Positions 16,322 through 25,528 of a stretch of 56,220 nucleotides of DNA are shown here, piece after piece. Source of the DNA: Promethearchaeota archaeon. GTDB lineage: Archaea; Asgardarchaeota; Lokiarchaeia; Sigyniarchaeales; SOKP01. A program made the position numbers and the translations under genes. Below the pieces are notes generated by a model. The model had not been told where the DNA came from. It saw only the letters and a list, made by a program, of their open reading frames with translations, and did no database searches. Where the stretch lies: NCBI GenBank assembly GCA_016840165.1, contig JAEOSU010000041.1, positions 1 to 56,220 on the forward strand. The letters are read 5' to 3'. Every line of letters begins with the position of its first letter. The first letter of the stretch is position 1.

Positions 16322-17245
16322 ATGGGAGTATCCATTAAACCAGAAGAGAAAAAAGAAAATCCAGAAAATGCACAAATAATTAAAGAAGAAATTAATCTGC
16401 AATATCATTGGTATATGGCAGCGTTTTTTATGATCTTTTTTGGCTCTATCATTATTCCCGCACTTCTATTAATTATGTATGTCCAATTTTTTTATCTCCC
16501 ATATTTCTTAAACTCAGACAGTATTATTTCAATATTCAACAATTTAGCACCATTATTAGCTTCGGTTCTTATGCCTTTCGTTCTGATTGGTTGCTATTTA
16601 ATTCATATCTTTTTTGTCGGGCTTATTACTCGTTGGTTTTGGCATATCACTGAAAAGCGATCTCCCTCAAAAGATGGAATTATTCCCCGTAACATTCCTA
16701 GTAAAACGCTCAACTATTATCATGTCCGTTCGTTTATGATTAAGTATCCACGAAATGCAGTCCTTCGTGGTCCATTCCCATGGCTGATTAATTGGCTTTA
16801 TAACTTTATAGGATCCAATAAAATTGGTAAGGGAACTACGATAGAGGAACAATTTGGGGCAGATAAATTCGTGGAAACGGGAGAGAATTGCTACATCGGG
16901 GTAAATTCCGGATTTAGCAGTCATGCTGTAGAAGGGATATTTGGTAATATCAGTTATGCCAAAATTAAGCTTGGAGATAACGTAACCACCGCGGGATTAA
17001 ATTGCCTCGCGCCAGGTGTAGAAGTTAAAGATAACTCTGTTTTGTTCCCACTCGCAGGAGCTACTAAATATAGTACCCTCAAAGAGAATAATTTCTATTT
17101 TGGTGTTCCTCTAAGAAAAATCTTTACGAAAAAAGTCCTAACTTACCTAGATATTGGTGAAGAAGATTTAAAACTAATTGAGCAACCTCAAATCGAAAAA
17201 ACCGAGAACGTAAGTAATAAAAAACAAAACCAAGAAAAATCATGA
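16322..17245 (+). CDS. Trio 1, class A: membrane-anchored left-handed beta-helix protein
   Basis: This protein has about 307 residues. Two hydrophobic hairpins (about residues 33-56 and 72-100) are followed by an amphipathic linker with RSPSKDGIIPRNIPSKT and NYYHVRSFMIKYP, then a hexapeptide-repeat left-handed beta-helix (about residues 160-265). Within it, SSHAVEGIFGNISY has a conserved His that is shared by all class A copies and could be catalytic. The C-terminal tail is charged. The layout is similar to one unit of the C-terminal half of Pls-type poly-amino-acid synthetases. It overlaps the class B start by 4 bp (ATGA). An acyltransferase activity is inferred from the fold only. Confidence 0.75.
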   Translation: MGVSIKPEEKKENPENAQIIKEEINLQYHWYMAAFFMIFFGSIIIPALLLIMYVQFFYLPYFLNSDSIISIFNNLAPLLASVLMPFVLIGCYLIHIFFVGLITRWFWHITEKRSPSKDGIIPRNIPSKTLNYYHVRSFMIKYPRNAVLRGPFPWLINWLYNFIGSNKIGKGTTIEEQFGADKFVETGENCYIGVNSGFSSHAVEGIFGNISYAKIKLGDNVTTAGLNCLAPGVEVKDNSVLFPLAGATKYSTLKENNFYFGVPLRKIFTKKVLTYLDIGEEDLKLIEQPQIEKTENVSNKKQNQEKS

Positions 17246-18168
17246 ATGACAAAGTACAGACAAAAGAGGATGAGGCGTTCCTATCCGACGCTGAAGACGA
17301 AAAGAAGGAAAAGGATTATGCCATTAATTTTGTAACCAGTAGTGCAATCAATCGAATTAGTTTAAAATTCTTATTATTATATATTCCTATCTTATGGTTT
17401 AGCGGGTATATGGCTTTAGCCATTTTTTTCGATATATCAAGACTCATAAATAACTGGCTTATTACTGCCCTGTTAATTCCTGTATGGTTATTCGGACTCT
17501 ACTTCATTTTGGTGTTTGGATTAGCGATTTTTACCCGTGCTATTCTTGTAATTATCAATATGATTCATAAACCGAAAGAAGGTATATTTAAGGCAAAAGA
17601 AGGATGCCGAGATTTTGAATTCTGGCGCTTGAGAACTGAGCTTAAGAAGCTGGCTCTCTGGTTCATGAATAAAGGTCCGTTACCTTGGATTGTTCCTTGG
17701 GGATTTCGCTGGTTTGGAGTATGCATTGACTTCTCAAGTCATCTTCAAGACGCCTGGGTTGATGTGGACTTTATTGACTTTGGCAGAAAAGTCACTGTGG
17801 GTCAGGGTGCGGTAGTTATGAGTTCCATGATAGTGGGACAATACCTCATTATTAAACGAATTATCATCGATGATTATGCGGTAATCGGGGGTGTATCCAA
17901 TATTTCTCCTGGAACGATATTTAAGAGAGACACAGTGGTTGGCGCGTTTTCAAGTACGAATTTTGATCAAATTCTGGACGAAGGATGGATCTATTTTGGA
18001 ATCCCCGCAATTAAGCTCAAACCTAATAAATACGCTGAAGAGCGCCGGGATAAGATCATTAGAAGAGATGTGGAACGCCAAATTAAGTATGAAGAGCCCC
18101 ATAAAATCAATATTGACGAGGATAAGAAGAATTTAGTTAACAATAATCATAAAAAGGAGAAATTATAA
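17242..18168 (+). CDS. Trio 1, class B: membrane-anchored left-handed beta-helix protein
   Basis: After an acidic cytoplasmic N-terminus, the class B signature INFVTSSAINRISLKF leads into two membrane segments (about residues 42-66 and 75-105). HKPKEGIFKA follows, then a linker with FEFWRLR. The beta-helix occupies roughly residues 165-265, with FSSHLQDAWVD, FGRKVTVGQGAVVMSSM and IGGVSNISPGT. The His in SSH is conserved in all three class B copies. It shares a 4-bp ATGA overlap with class A and lies 3 bp before class C. A given class is more similar to its counterpart in the other trios than to its own neighbours, so the whole trio was duplicated. Its substrate is unknown. Confidence 0.75.
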   Translation: MNDKVQTKEDEAFLSDAEDEKKEKDYAINFVTSSAINRISLKFLLLYIPILWFSGYMALAIFFDISRLINNWLITALLIPVWLFGLYFILVFGLAIFTRAILVIINMIHKPKEGIFKAKEGCRDFEFWRLRTELKKLALWFMNKGPLPWIVPWGFRWFGVCIDFSSHLQDAWVDVDFIDFGRKVTVGQGAVVMSSMIVGQYLIIKRIIIDDYAVIGGVSNISPGTIFKRDTVVGAFSSTNFDQILDEGWIYFGIPAIKLKPNKYAEERRDKIIRRDVERQIKYEEPHKINIDEDKKNLVNNNHKKEKL

Positions 18169-18171
18169 ATC

Positions 18172-19023
18172 ATGTCGATTCCCTCAAGTTTAACAGCAGG
18201 TCCATTCGTCTCATTGGTATTGATAAAAAAAAGATATCTAATATTCTATATATATCTTATTTGGGTAAGTTTATTCACGATTCAATTAGAGTTTTGGTGG
18301 TACTGGGATTTGCTCTATGAATCGAAATTCATCCATTTCATTACATTTTTACCACTCCTCATTTTTTTAATGTATCTCACACTGGTTTTTGTTTCACTTC
18401 TCAATGCAAAATTACTCTTAGTTATAGTTAATCTCATTCATAAACCAAATGAAGGGGTTTTCATGCGTAAATCAAATAATAAATTTGGAAAGGATTATCG
18501 CTATTGGTGTATGCGTAGCGTTATTAAGCGATGGCCTATATGGTTGTCTCATAAATTCCCTCTTCCTTTTCTTGACAATATTTGCTTCAAACTTTTTGGA
18601 ATTCGAACAAAATATTCAAACTCGTTGTTCGAGGCATGGGTAGACACTGAATTTCTTGAATTTGGGAAAGAAGTGGTATTAGGACAGGGGAGCATAATTC
18701 AATCATCGGTTATCATGGGTAACTTACTTATCATTCGGAAGACAATTATTGAGGATAACGTGAAAATTGGAGCTCATAGTGTTGTCATGCCTGGAACAAT
18801 AATCCGCAGAAATGCCATATTAGCCGCAAGTTCGATGACAACTATCGGACAAGAACTTGAGGATGATTGGATTTATTTAGGAGTCCCTGCCAAAAAGTTT
18901 AAGGAAAATGTTTTTTATGAGGAAAATTTGGAAGAAATAATCGAAAAACAGATGCATGATGTAGAAAAAATCAGAAAAGAATATGAAAAATTATATACTA
19001 AAAGATATGACAAAGATCTATAA
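18172..19023 (+). CDS. Trio 1, class C: membrane-anchored left-handed beta-helix protein
   Basis: The 283-residue protein opens with the class C signature (SLTAGPF, then LIKKRYLIFYIYLIW). It has two membrane segments (about residues 22-45 and 56-85) and the linker RYWCMRSVIKRWPIW. The beta-helix at roughly residues 150-245 includes VGAHS-like KIGAHSVVMPGTII and ends in YLGVPAKKFK. Where classes A and B carry Ser-His, class C has Asn-Ser (YSNSLFEAWVD), so its site may not be catalytic. An AAGGAG ribosome site in the B gene tail precedes the ATG. It is the third gene of the trio 1 operon. Confidence 0.75.
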   Translation: MSIPSSLTAGPFVSLVLIKKRYLIFYIYLIWVSLFTIQLEFWWYWDLLYESKFIHFITFLPLLIFLMYLTLVFVSLLNAKLLLVIVNLIHKPNEGVFMRKSNNKFGKDYRYWCMRSVIKRWPIWLSHKFPLPFLDNICFKLFGIRTKYSNSLFEAWVDTEFLEFGKEVVLGQGSIIQSSVIMGNLLIIRKTIIEDNVKIGAHSVVMPGTIIRRNAILAASSMTTIGQELEDDWIYLGVPAKKFKENVFYEENLEEIIEKQMHDVEKIRKEYEKLYTKRYDKDL

Positions 19024-19062
19024 TTAATATTTTAATATAATAATAAAAAAGATGTATTATAA

Positions 19063-19533
19063 ATGGAAGTTGTAAAATTACCAGAGATGAATGAGAAAGA
19101 GATTAAAGAAGCTCTTCAGAGTAATCATTTATGTAGGATTGCGTTTATCGATGAGGATTATCCCTATATTTCCCCATTTCAATATGCATATATAAACGAG
19201 CGAATGTATTTTCACTTCACAGATTATGGAAAGAAAATGAGAATTATTGAACAAAATAATCATGTGTGTGTCTCTATTGAGAATTTTGAACACGATTTAA
19301 AGAAGTACTATTTCATTTCCCTGCAAGGGGAACTAATTGCTGTCAAAGATGATGAAGAAAAGAAACAAGTACTTTTAAAGATGATTTCCGATGCAAAGGA
19401 TAAATACTCACGAAATTTCCTTGCAGCTCATGGGTTTAATAAAGAAAAAGGGTGGGATGCATTCGAATTAAAAAATCAACTAATTTATACTCTATTACAG
19501 AAAAAGAAAGCAATCGGATTAAAGTCCGCATGA
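19063..19533 (+). CDS. Flavin split-barrel protein (pyridoxamine 5'-phosphate oxidase-like / Nim-like)
   Basis: This 156-residue protein has the opening typical of the PNPOx-like FMN-binding split barrel: MNEKEIKEALQSNHLCRIAF, then YPYISPFQYAYINERMYFH and KKMRIIEQNNHVCVSIE. Members include nitroimidazole reductases and F420- or FMN-dependent oxidoreductases. The exact cofactor cannot be read from the sequence. It lies 39 bp after trio 1 on the same strand, so it may be co-transcribed, but whether it has a functional link to the beta-helix proteins is unknown. Confidence 0.8.
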   Translation: MEVVKLPEMNEKEIKEALQSNHLCRIAFIDEDYPYISPFQYAYINERMYFHFTDYGKKMRIIEQNNHVCVSIENFEHDLKKYYFISLQGELIAVKDDEEKKQVLLKMISDAKDKYSRNFLAAHGFNKEKGWDAFELKNQLIYTLLQKKKAIGLKSA

Positions 19534-19584
19534 AAATTATCATTAGACAACCTTAGATTAAGATTTATGATTTATAAAGTAATA

Positions 19585-19594
19585 TTTTTTAAAT
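19585..19594 (+). promoter_or_regulatory. TATA-like box of trio 2
   Basis: TTTTTTAAAT is centred about 27 nt upstream of the class A2 ATG at 19617 and implies a leaderless transcript, like trio 1. The surrounding DNA is AT-rich, so the exact box is uncertain. Confidence 0.35.
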
Positions 19595-19616
19595 TACATA
19601 TCTATATGCTATTATA

Positions 19617-20483
19617 ATGACGTCGCAAATGAATAAACCTTTATTGGTGGATAATAAAGGGGTTATCAAGGAAGAGGTTAATCTCCAGTATCATTGGTAT
19701 CTCTTCTTATTCTTTATTGTATATTTAACTTCATTTTTACTTCCGAGTAGTATTTTTATGTTTTATATCTGGTATGCCTTTCTGCCTAACTTTTTAAAAG
19801 TATCAAACATCATCTCGGTTTTTACCAATTGGAATTCACTCTTATCCTTGTTATTTATGCCAGGAATCATCTTGGCTTGTTATATAATTCATTTATTTTT
19901 TATCGCATTTACCACACGGTGGATGTGGGCAATCACTGAACGGAAATCTCCCAGTAAAGACGGGATAATCCCTCGAAATATTCCCAGTAAAACGCTAAAC
20001 TATTATCACATCCGTTCATTCATGATTAAATACCCAAAATATGTTTTTAGTAAAGGGCTTTTTCCTTGGCTTTTAAAATGGCTCTATAATTTCGTAGGAA
20101 CAAACAAAATTGGAAAAGGAACTACACTTGAAGAGGAGGTTGGGGCTGATAAGCTCGTAGAGATCGGTGATAACTCTTATATTGGAGTAAACACTATTAT
20201 TACCTCTCATGTAGTTGAGGGAATATTTGGCAATATTTCATATTTTAAAGTTAAGTTAGGAAACAATGTGACTTGTGGAGGGATGAATGGTTTTGGTCCA
20301 GGATCTATTTCAAAAGACAATGCATACTTACTACCTTTTGCGACGGCAGGGAAATATCATCAGCTTAAGGGGGATAATTATTATTTTGGAATTCCCATCC
20401 GTAAAATTTTCCCTAAAAAAGTTATGGATTATTTAAAGCTTACTCCAGAAGATCTAAGAAAAAATAAGGATAAGGATGATTAA
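19617..20483 (+). CDS. Trio 2, class A: membrane-anchored left-handed beta-helix protein
   Basis: The 288-residue paralogue of the class A protein at 16322 keeps all its landmarks: EVNLQYHWYL at the first membrane segment, a second hydrophobic segment at about 75-100, KSPSKDGIIPRNIPSKT, NYYHIRSFMIKYP and the beta-helix with TSHVVEGIFGNISY. The C-terminal tail is shorter than in trio 1. The start ATG directly follows a TATA-spaced AT-rich box. It is separated by 3 bp from class B2. Divergence between the A1 and A2 coding sequences is considerable, so the duplication is old and both copies appear to be under selection. Confidence 0.75.
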   Translation: MTSQMNKPLLVDNKGVIKEEVNLQYHWYLFLFFIVYLTSFLLPSSIFMFYIWYAFLPNFLKVSNIISVFTNWNSLLSLLFMPGIILACYIIHLFFIAFTTRWMWAITERKSPSKDGIIPRNIPSKTLNYYHIRSFMIKYPKYVFSKGLFPWLLKWLYNFVGTNKIGKGTTLEEEVGADKLVEIGDNSYIGVNTIITSHVVEGIFGNISYFKVKLGNNVTCGGMNGFGPGSISKDNAYLLPFATAGKYHQLKGDNYYFGIPIRKIFPKKVMDYLKLTPEDLRKNKDKDD

Positions 20484-20486
20484 GAG

Positions 20487-21386
20487 ATGACAAAAGATCA
20501 ACAAGCAGGCAATGACCCAGATTTAACCATAGATTTTATAACTAGTAGTGCGATAGGTCGAATTAATCTAAGATTCCTCTTAATTTACATTCCTGTTTTC
20601 TGGTTAGGAGGGCTAACTGTTATGATCTATGCCGTATCTTTTGTTCCAAAAGTAAATATTTGGATTGGTTCATTATTATATTTACCAGCTTCAATATTTT
20701 TTATGATTTGTTTATTTATATTTGGCTGCGTATTTTTCTCTAAATTATTTCTTATACTGATAAATTTACTCCACAAACCTAAAGAGGGTATCTTCAAAGC
20801 AGAAAAAGGAAATAGAGAATTTGAGTTTTGGCAAATTCGTATTCAGCTAAAAAAGATAGCTATTTGGCTATTAAATAATTGTCCGTTACCTTGGATGAAC
20901 ACTTTGGCTTTTCGATGGTTTGGAGTCAAGGTTGATTTCTCAAGTCATATGATCGATGCTTGGGTGGACACAGAGTTTATCAGTTTCGGAAGAAAGGTTA
21001 TGGTTGGTCAAGGAGCAGTGGTTATGAGTTCTATGATATTAGGAAAATATCTAATCATAAAGAGAGTATATTTAGACGACTATACAGTAGTTGGGGGTCA
21101 AACTTCTGTCTCACCAGGCACTATTATCGGTCAAGACACCGTTCTTGGAGCACTTTCTACCACAACCTTCAATCAGGTTTTAGAACAGAGTTGGCTTTAC
21201 TTTGGTTTCCCAGCTAAAAAACTTAAAGTAAATAAATATGCTGAAGTGAAGCCAGAGGCTATAAAAAGGATTGACGTAGATAATGCGATAGCATATGATG
21301 TCAAATTCGATATAAATATCGATGAAGACAAAAAAGATTTAATTAATAATCATAATAATAAAGATAAATTTAAAGAGGAGAAATAG
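20487..21386 (+). CDS. Trio 2, class B: membrane-anchored left-handed beta-helix protein
   Basis: This 299-residue class B protein starts with a short hydrophilic region and IDFITSSAIGRINLRF. Two membrane segments follow (about 28-52 and 62-95), then HKPKEGIFKAEKG and FEFWQIR. The beta-helix has FSSHMIDAWVD, FGRKVMVGQGAVVMSSM and VGGQTSVSPGTIIG. The tail NINIDEDKKDLI matches the end of B1 and B3 (xINIDEDKKxLx/VNVDEDKKDLI), a conserved C-terminal motif that may mediate contact with a partner. It lies 3 bp from A2 and 4 bp from C2, in one operon. Confidence 0.75.
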   Translation: MTKDQQAGNDPDLTIDFITSSAIGRINLRFLLIYIPVFWLGGLTVMIYAVSFVPKVNIWIGSLLYLPASIFFMICLFIFGCVFFSKLFLILINLLHKPKEGIFKAEKGNREFEFWQIRIQLKKIAIWLLNNCPLPWMNTLAFRWFGVKVDFSSHMIDAWVDTEFISFGRKVMVGQGAVVMSSMILGKYLIIKRVYLDDYTVVGGQTSVSPGTIIGQDTVLGALSTTTFNQVLEQSWLYFGFPAKKLKVNKYAEVKPEAIKRIDVDNAIAYDVKFDINIDEDKKDLINNHNNKDKFKEEK

Positions 21387-21390
21387 AAAT

Positions 21391-22308
21391 TTGTCGGTAC
21401 CTTGTTCACTACGCGTAGGACCTTTTACAAGTAATATATTGCTAAAGAAACGGTTTATAGCTATTTATATCGCAATAATATGGCTCAGCTTTATACCGGT
21501 GTTAATGGAATTGTGGCTTTATTGGCAGCTATTGTGGAGTGAGACAAATGCTCTTTATTTTTATTTATTTTTACCTCTTTTTGGACTTTTAGCGTACGTT
21601 TCACTGGTCTTTAGCGGATTATTTGTTGCAAAAATATTTCTCATTGTAATAAATGCCAATCATTCCCCGAAAGAAGGTATTTTCGAGCGTTCTTATTCAG
21701 ATAAAGACTATCGCTATTGGAATATTCGTTTAATCGTAAAAAAATATCCTATATGGATAGCTCATAAATTTCCATTTCCATTTTTGGATAATATATGTCT
21801 CAGGTTATTTGGAACGAAAACTGGATTTGGAAATTCGTTATTTGAAGGATGGGTGGACACAGAGTTTATTGAATTCGGAAAGAATGTTATAGTGGGACAA
21901 GCTAGTATCATACAATCATCAGTTGTTATTGGAAATCTCTTAATTGTCAAGAAAGTAATCATCAAAGATAATGTTAAGATTGGTGCTCACTCTGTTGTTA
22001 TGCCAGGCACAATAATCGAAGAGAATTGTATACTTGCTGCCCATTCATTAACTACTGTTGATCAACATCTTGAAAAGGACTGGATTTATGTAGGAATTCC
22101 CTGTGAGAAATACAAAATCAATGGTTTTAACCAGGATGGCTTAGAAGAACTTATTAATTTAAATATTGATATAGACGGCATTCGAGAAAAATATGAAAAA
22201 TTATATGAGAGGGGAGAACGTATTCACGTAGGGTTGCTTCAACGCAAAAAGGAAAAGGAAGAAAAAATTCAGCAAGAAAAACAAAGATGGCAAAAAGTAC
22301 CCACTTAA
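21391..22308 (+). CDS. Trio 2, class C: membrane-anchored left-handed beta-helix protein
   Basis: This class C protein starts at TTG 21391 (SVPCSLRVGPF), supported by a GAGGAG ribosome site and by alignment with C1. Two membrane segments (about 20-45 and 55-88) and the linker RYWNIRLIVKKYPIW precede the beta-helix with FGNSLFEGWVD, FGKNVIVGQASIIQSS and KIGAHSVVMPGTII. A basic, Glu/Lys-rich tail of about 50 residues (RKKEKEEKIQQEKQRW) is similar to that of C3 but absent in C1. As in C1, Asn-Ser replaces the Ser-His seen in A and B. The uvdE-like gene starts only 6 bp after this stop. Confidence 0.75.
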   Translation: MSVPCSLRVGPFTSNILLKKRFIAIYIAIIWLSFIPVLMELWLYWQLLWSETNALYFYLFLPLFGLLAYVSLVFSGLFVAKIFLIVINANHSPKEGIFERSYSDKDYRYWNIRLIVKKYPIWIAHKFPFPFLDNICLRLFGTKTGFGNSLFEGWVDTEFIEFGKNVIVGQASIIQSSVVIGNLLIVKKVIIKDNVKIGAHSVVMPGTIIEENCILAAHSLTTVDQHLEKDWIYVGIPCEKYKINGFNQDGLEELINLNIDIDGIREKYEKLYERGERIHVGLLQRKKEKEEKIQQEKQRWQKVPT

Positions 22309-22314
22309 TTTCTC

Positions 22315-23208
22315 ATGAAAATTGGATATCCGTGTATTAATCTCTCCATGGACTGCCGTAGTAGTCGAACTTTTCGCTTGAAAAATTATTCCGAATCCAA
22401 ACTTATTGAGACTGTGAAAGGAAATTTGGATTGTTTACAAAAGATTCTTGAATATAATCTTGATCATAATTTGTATTTCTTTCGTATAACTTCTGACTTA
22501 ATCCCTTTTGCGTCTCATCCTATTATGAAATTTGACTGGCAGGATTATTTTAAAAATGAATTTCGCAAAATTGGTTCATTTATAAAAAAGCATGACATGA
22601 GAATTACTATGCACCCAGGACAGTATACTGTATTGAACTCAATAAATAACCGAGTATTTCAAAATAGTATAAAAGATTTGGAATACCATGTTGAAGTACT
22701 CGATCTTATGGGATTAGATAAAACGGCAAAAGTACAAATACACGTGGGGGGAATATATGGGGAGAGAGAAAAAAGCCTCCAAAGATATATTTCAAGATAC
22801 AAGATTCTGCAGAATAATATTAAGAAGCGATTGATAATTGAAAATGATGATAAGAGCTATAATTTGAAGGAATGTTTGAGAATTCATGATAAAACGCAGA
22901 TCCCTATTGTATTTGATGTTTATCATCATGAATGTTTAAATTCAGGTGAATCAATAAATCAAGCATTTGAGATTTTTATCAAAACATGGCCCCCAGAGGA
23001 TGGAATACCAATTGTTCATTATAGTTCAGAACACCCTTTAAAGGGAAAACCTGGACATGCAGAACATATTAATATGAATGATTTTAAAAACTTTCTTGAT
23101 AAAACAAGTAATTTTGATTTCGATATTATGTTAGAAATTAAGGATAAGGAAAAAAGTGCTTTGAAAGCATTTGAAACTTTAAGAACAGATCCACGTTTTT
23201 TCAGATAG
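22315..23208 (+). CDS. uvsE: UV damage endonuclease (UvdE/UVDE family)
   Basis: UvdE nicks DNA 5' to UV photoproducts and other lesions, with a TIM-barrel carrying a metal cluster. The 297-residue protein matches the family from the first residue: MKIGYPCINLSMDCRSSRTFR. Metal-site motifs are visible in order: MHPGQYTVLN, QIHVGG, LIIENDDKSYN, FDVYHHECLN, VHYSSEH and MLEIKDKE. Length is typical. The gene starts 6 bp after the class C2 stop, so it is read from the trio 2 operon. That link is unexpected for a repair enzyme and may be only positional. Confidence 0.92.
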   Translation: MKIGYPCINLSMDCRSSRTFRLKNYSESKLIETVKGNLDCLQKILEYNLDHNLYFFRITSDLIPFASHPIMKFDWQDYFKNEFRKIGSFIKKHDMRITMHPGQYTVLNSINNRVFQNSIKDLEYHVEVLDLMGLDKTAKVQIHVGGIYGEREKSLQRYISRYKILQNNIKKRLIIENDDKSYNLKECLRIHDKTQIPIVFDVYHHECLNSGESINQAFEIFIKTWPPEDGIPIVHYSSEHPLKGKPGHAEHINMNDFKNFLDKTSNFDFDIMLEIKDKEKSALKAFETLRTDPRFFR

Positions 23209-23323
23209 TAAAATCTATAATAGTTATATAATATAATTTGCTAAGTACTTTCTGGATTAACAATTGACTTTAAAATAAAAAATATAGCTAAAAATCATCT
23301 TGATTCCCTTTTTATTTGAAAAA

Positions 23324-23331
23324 TATATAAA
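23324..23331 (+). promoter_or_regulatory. TATA box upstream of 23358 gene
   Basis: TATATAAA lies about 30 nt before the ATG at 23358. An upstream in-frame ATG at 23334 would sit immediately next to this box, which argues for 23358 as the real start with a very short leader. Confidence 0.45.
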
Positions 23332-23357
23332 ATATGGTAATTCTTAGATATATTATA

Positions 23358-23723
23358 ATGAGTCAATCTTTTGATAATTTACTCCAATTTCTTAAGAAAG
23401 TTCCTTCAATATTTGGTTCACTAAGTAATGGTATCAAAGAGGGGTTATGGTGGGTGAAATTTAGAATAGATATACAACACCCTTTAGCTTGGAATGTCAT
23501 TCAAGAATTTGGATACGTACTTAATGATTTATCCTTAAAAGAAAAATTACCTACTGTTTTCATGCCTATTTCGCCACCTCCATATATGAATGGAGGGCCT
23601 TATGAGTTTTTATCTTGGGTGATTGAATCCAAATCTAAAGAGTTTACTCCAAATGATGCTGTGGATTGGTTAAAAAATCGGTTACCAGATCCTGTCAATA
23701 ATATAAAAAAGTGGAAAGTTTAG
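23358..23723 (+). CDS. Hypothetical small soluble protein
   Basis: From ATG 23358 (MSQSFDNLLQFLKKV) the protein has 121 residues and no membrane segment. It is rich in aromatics and contains a striking Pro/Gly motif, VFMPISPPPYMNGGPYEF, near the middle. I do not recognise the family. It is not an acyl carrier protein: the Asp-Ser phosphopantetheine motif is missing, so it does not supply the carrier domain a Pls-like system would need. It is followed by the convergent ANL gene with a 104-bp gap that contains a palindrome. Confidence 0.6.
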   Translation: MSQSFDNLLQFLKKVPSIFGSLSNGIKEGLWWVKFRIDIQHPLAWNVIQEFGYVLNDLSLKEKLPTVFMPISPPPYMNGGPYEFLSWVIESKSKEFTPNDAVDWLKNRLPDPVNNIKKWKV

Positions 23724-23742
23724 GAATAATTAAGATGATAAA

Positions 23743-23756
23743 AAATAAGCTTATTT
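23743..23756. terminator. 14-bp palindrome between convergent genes
   Basis: AAATAAGCTTATTT is a perfect palindrome located between the convergent genes ending at 23723 and 23828, followed by T-rich DNA on both sides. A role in ending transcription is inferred from position. Confidence 0.3.
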
Positions 23757-23827
23757 AATTTCTATAGATATCCACGTTCTATTCATTCTATTTAGATAAA
23801 TTCCTTTTTTTATTTTATTTTTCATTG

Positions 23828-25459
23828 TTATTGCAAGACGTAGAGAGGCCATTTTTTTAGAATTCCTTTTGGTATTTCTCCAGATTTTACCTTCTTTAAC
23901 TTAATTTCGCGAGATTCCCAAAAATCAACTGGTTGATCATCAATCAATTCGATCATAATTGTATTACCTTCAAATAACTGATGAAAATCCACCATATCTT
24001 TGCTTTCTGTTATATTATCTTTAATAATTTTTGCATTCTGGCAAGAAGAGCTGTAAGGTAAAATGAGTCTATATTTATCCTTTTTGTTATTTTGAGATAT
24101 TAATAGCATCGAATCGGTTTTGAACTCACAATTTTCTTTTAAAAAAAACAAAAGCTTTCGAGGTTCTTTAATATCAAATGTGTTAAATGTAAAAAAATCG
24201 CCCGCATAGAGATCAAAAGAACGAGGAGTCATAATTTTATTAGATAATTTAATAGGATATTGCAATTTAAAACTTGATCGTAGAATTTTTCCTTCAATAA
24301 GAGGGAGTCCATTTTTATTATCTAAAATAGAAATTACATCCCCTAAATCAATATTAATAAGGGCGTCTTTCTCATCCATTCTGGAAACAAATAGTTTTCC
24401 ATATCCCGAGGTTATCTGAGATATTGGGTAAACCTTGGACTTTATTTCTAATGCAGCTATTGAGAGGGGAAAGACAAACATATCGTTAAAATGAGTATTA
24501 ATATAATCTTTTTTAGCAATACTGGCAGCAAAGGGTCCTATCTCTGAAATTACATAAAGATTGGTAAATTTTTCTTTTCCTTTTTCCCAGTTCATAAAGT
24601 TTCGAATTAGATTCCAATTATCTTCTGAGAGTGAACTAATACTAAATACTATTGTGGCATCTGATAATTTTTTTGAGAGTCTTTCTTGAATGATTCTAGA
24701 AGCCTCCTCAAGACCCTTTTTTTTAATAATAGTAATTAACTCCTGTAATGCAGGATCAGGGTTCTCTGGGATTCTTTGGAGAGATGCAGCGATCCCAACC
24801 TTGAGTTTATCCTGATTTGCCCAACCAAGTATAGTTAATGCAGGTGCGGAAACTACTGCAATATTCTCTAATTGGAGCATTTTAGCGATTACTTCTAAAT
24901 TCTTTGCATTTTTATACTCATAAAATAGATATGAACGTGGTTTAACTACTGAGAGCATTATCCTTTGAGAAAATTCGGATGAATATAAGGAGATATAATC
25001 TTGTCCATTAGAAGTTTGCAAGCCATCATACTTTATTCTAGAGGGCACAAAAATTATTGCAGATTTTTTGTTTGTTAATCCACTTGATTCAAAAATAGCT
25101 TGCATCCCTGGAGCCCAGTTTCTTTCGACGACCTCCTTCGACATAAAGAACCATTTAAGTGCAGATAATTTGCTATTGGTCGTTCCAGAAGTATGGCAAA
25201 CGGTAGGAATGAATGAGTTATCATAATTTTTGAGGAAATTTTCTAAATTGAGTGAAAAATGTCTACTTTGTGTTTTAACTCTTTTAATTTTATCAAAAAG
25301 ATCACTTACTGAATCTAATCCTGAATTTTTCAAGCATGCTTCTTCAAATTCTTGAGGAGAGAGCAGTTCAAGCCATTTCTTCCAATTAAGTGGTGAAATA
25401 TCACCAAAATTATCATTTAAAATATCTTGAACATTTGTATCGAAATCGAATTTAGTCAT
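23828..25459 (-). CDS. ANL-superfamily adenylate-forming enzyme (divergent)
   Basis: ANL enzymes activate carboxylates with ATP. The phosphate-binding motif is CHTSGTTNSK near residues 88-97; the Gly usually following TSGTT is Asn. Later motifs fit the family: YVISEIGPFA (A5-like, with Glu), INIDLGDVISIL (A7-like, Asp), LIEGKILRS (A8-like hinge), and a C-terminal SGEIPKGILKKW that recalls the phenylacetate-CoA ligase ending. The length of 543 residues fits. It could be an acyl-CoA or acyl-protein ligase, or a free-standing adenylation domain. It sits between beta-helix trios 2 and 3 on the opposite strand. The substrate cannot be told. Confidence 0.65.
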   Translation of the reverse strand: MTKFDFDTNVQDILNDNFGDISPLNWKKWLELLSPQEFEEACLKNSGLDSVSDLFDKIKRVKTQSRHFSLNLENFLKNYDNSFIPTVCHTSGTTNSKLSALKWFFMSKEVVERNWAPGMQAIFESSGLTNKKSAIIFVPSRIKYDGLQTSNGQDYISLYSSEFSQRIMLSVVKPRSYLFYEYKNAKNLEVIAKMLQLENIAVVSAPALTILGWANQDKLKVGIAASLQRIPENPDPALQELITIIKKKGLEEASRIIQERLSKKLSDATIVFSISSLSEDNWNLIRNFMNWEKGKEKFTNLYVISEIGPFAASIAKKDYINTHFNDMFVFPLSIAALEIKSKVYPISQITSGYGKLFVSRMDEKDALINIDLGDVISILDNKNGLPLIEGKILRSSFKLQYPIKLSNKIMTPRSFDLYAGDFFTFNTFDIKEPRKLLFFLKENCEFKTDSMLLISQNNKKDKYRLILPYSSSCQNAKIIKDNITESKDMVDFHQLFEGNTIMIELIDDQPVDFWESREIKLKKVKSGEIPKGILKKWPLYVLQ

Positions 25460-25528
25460 TCACTCTTTTACCACAGAAATTGTTATTCTATATAGTATTA
25501 TTATTGCTTTTATTAATTAAGCTTATAA

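Noticed and set aside
23358..23723. Small protein near the ANL gene as a possible acyl/peptidyl carrier protein
   Set aside because: No Asp-Ser-Leu phosphopantetheine motif and wrong fold pattern.
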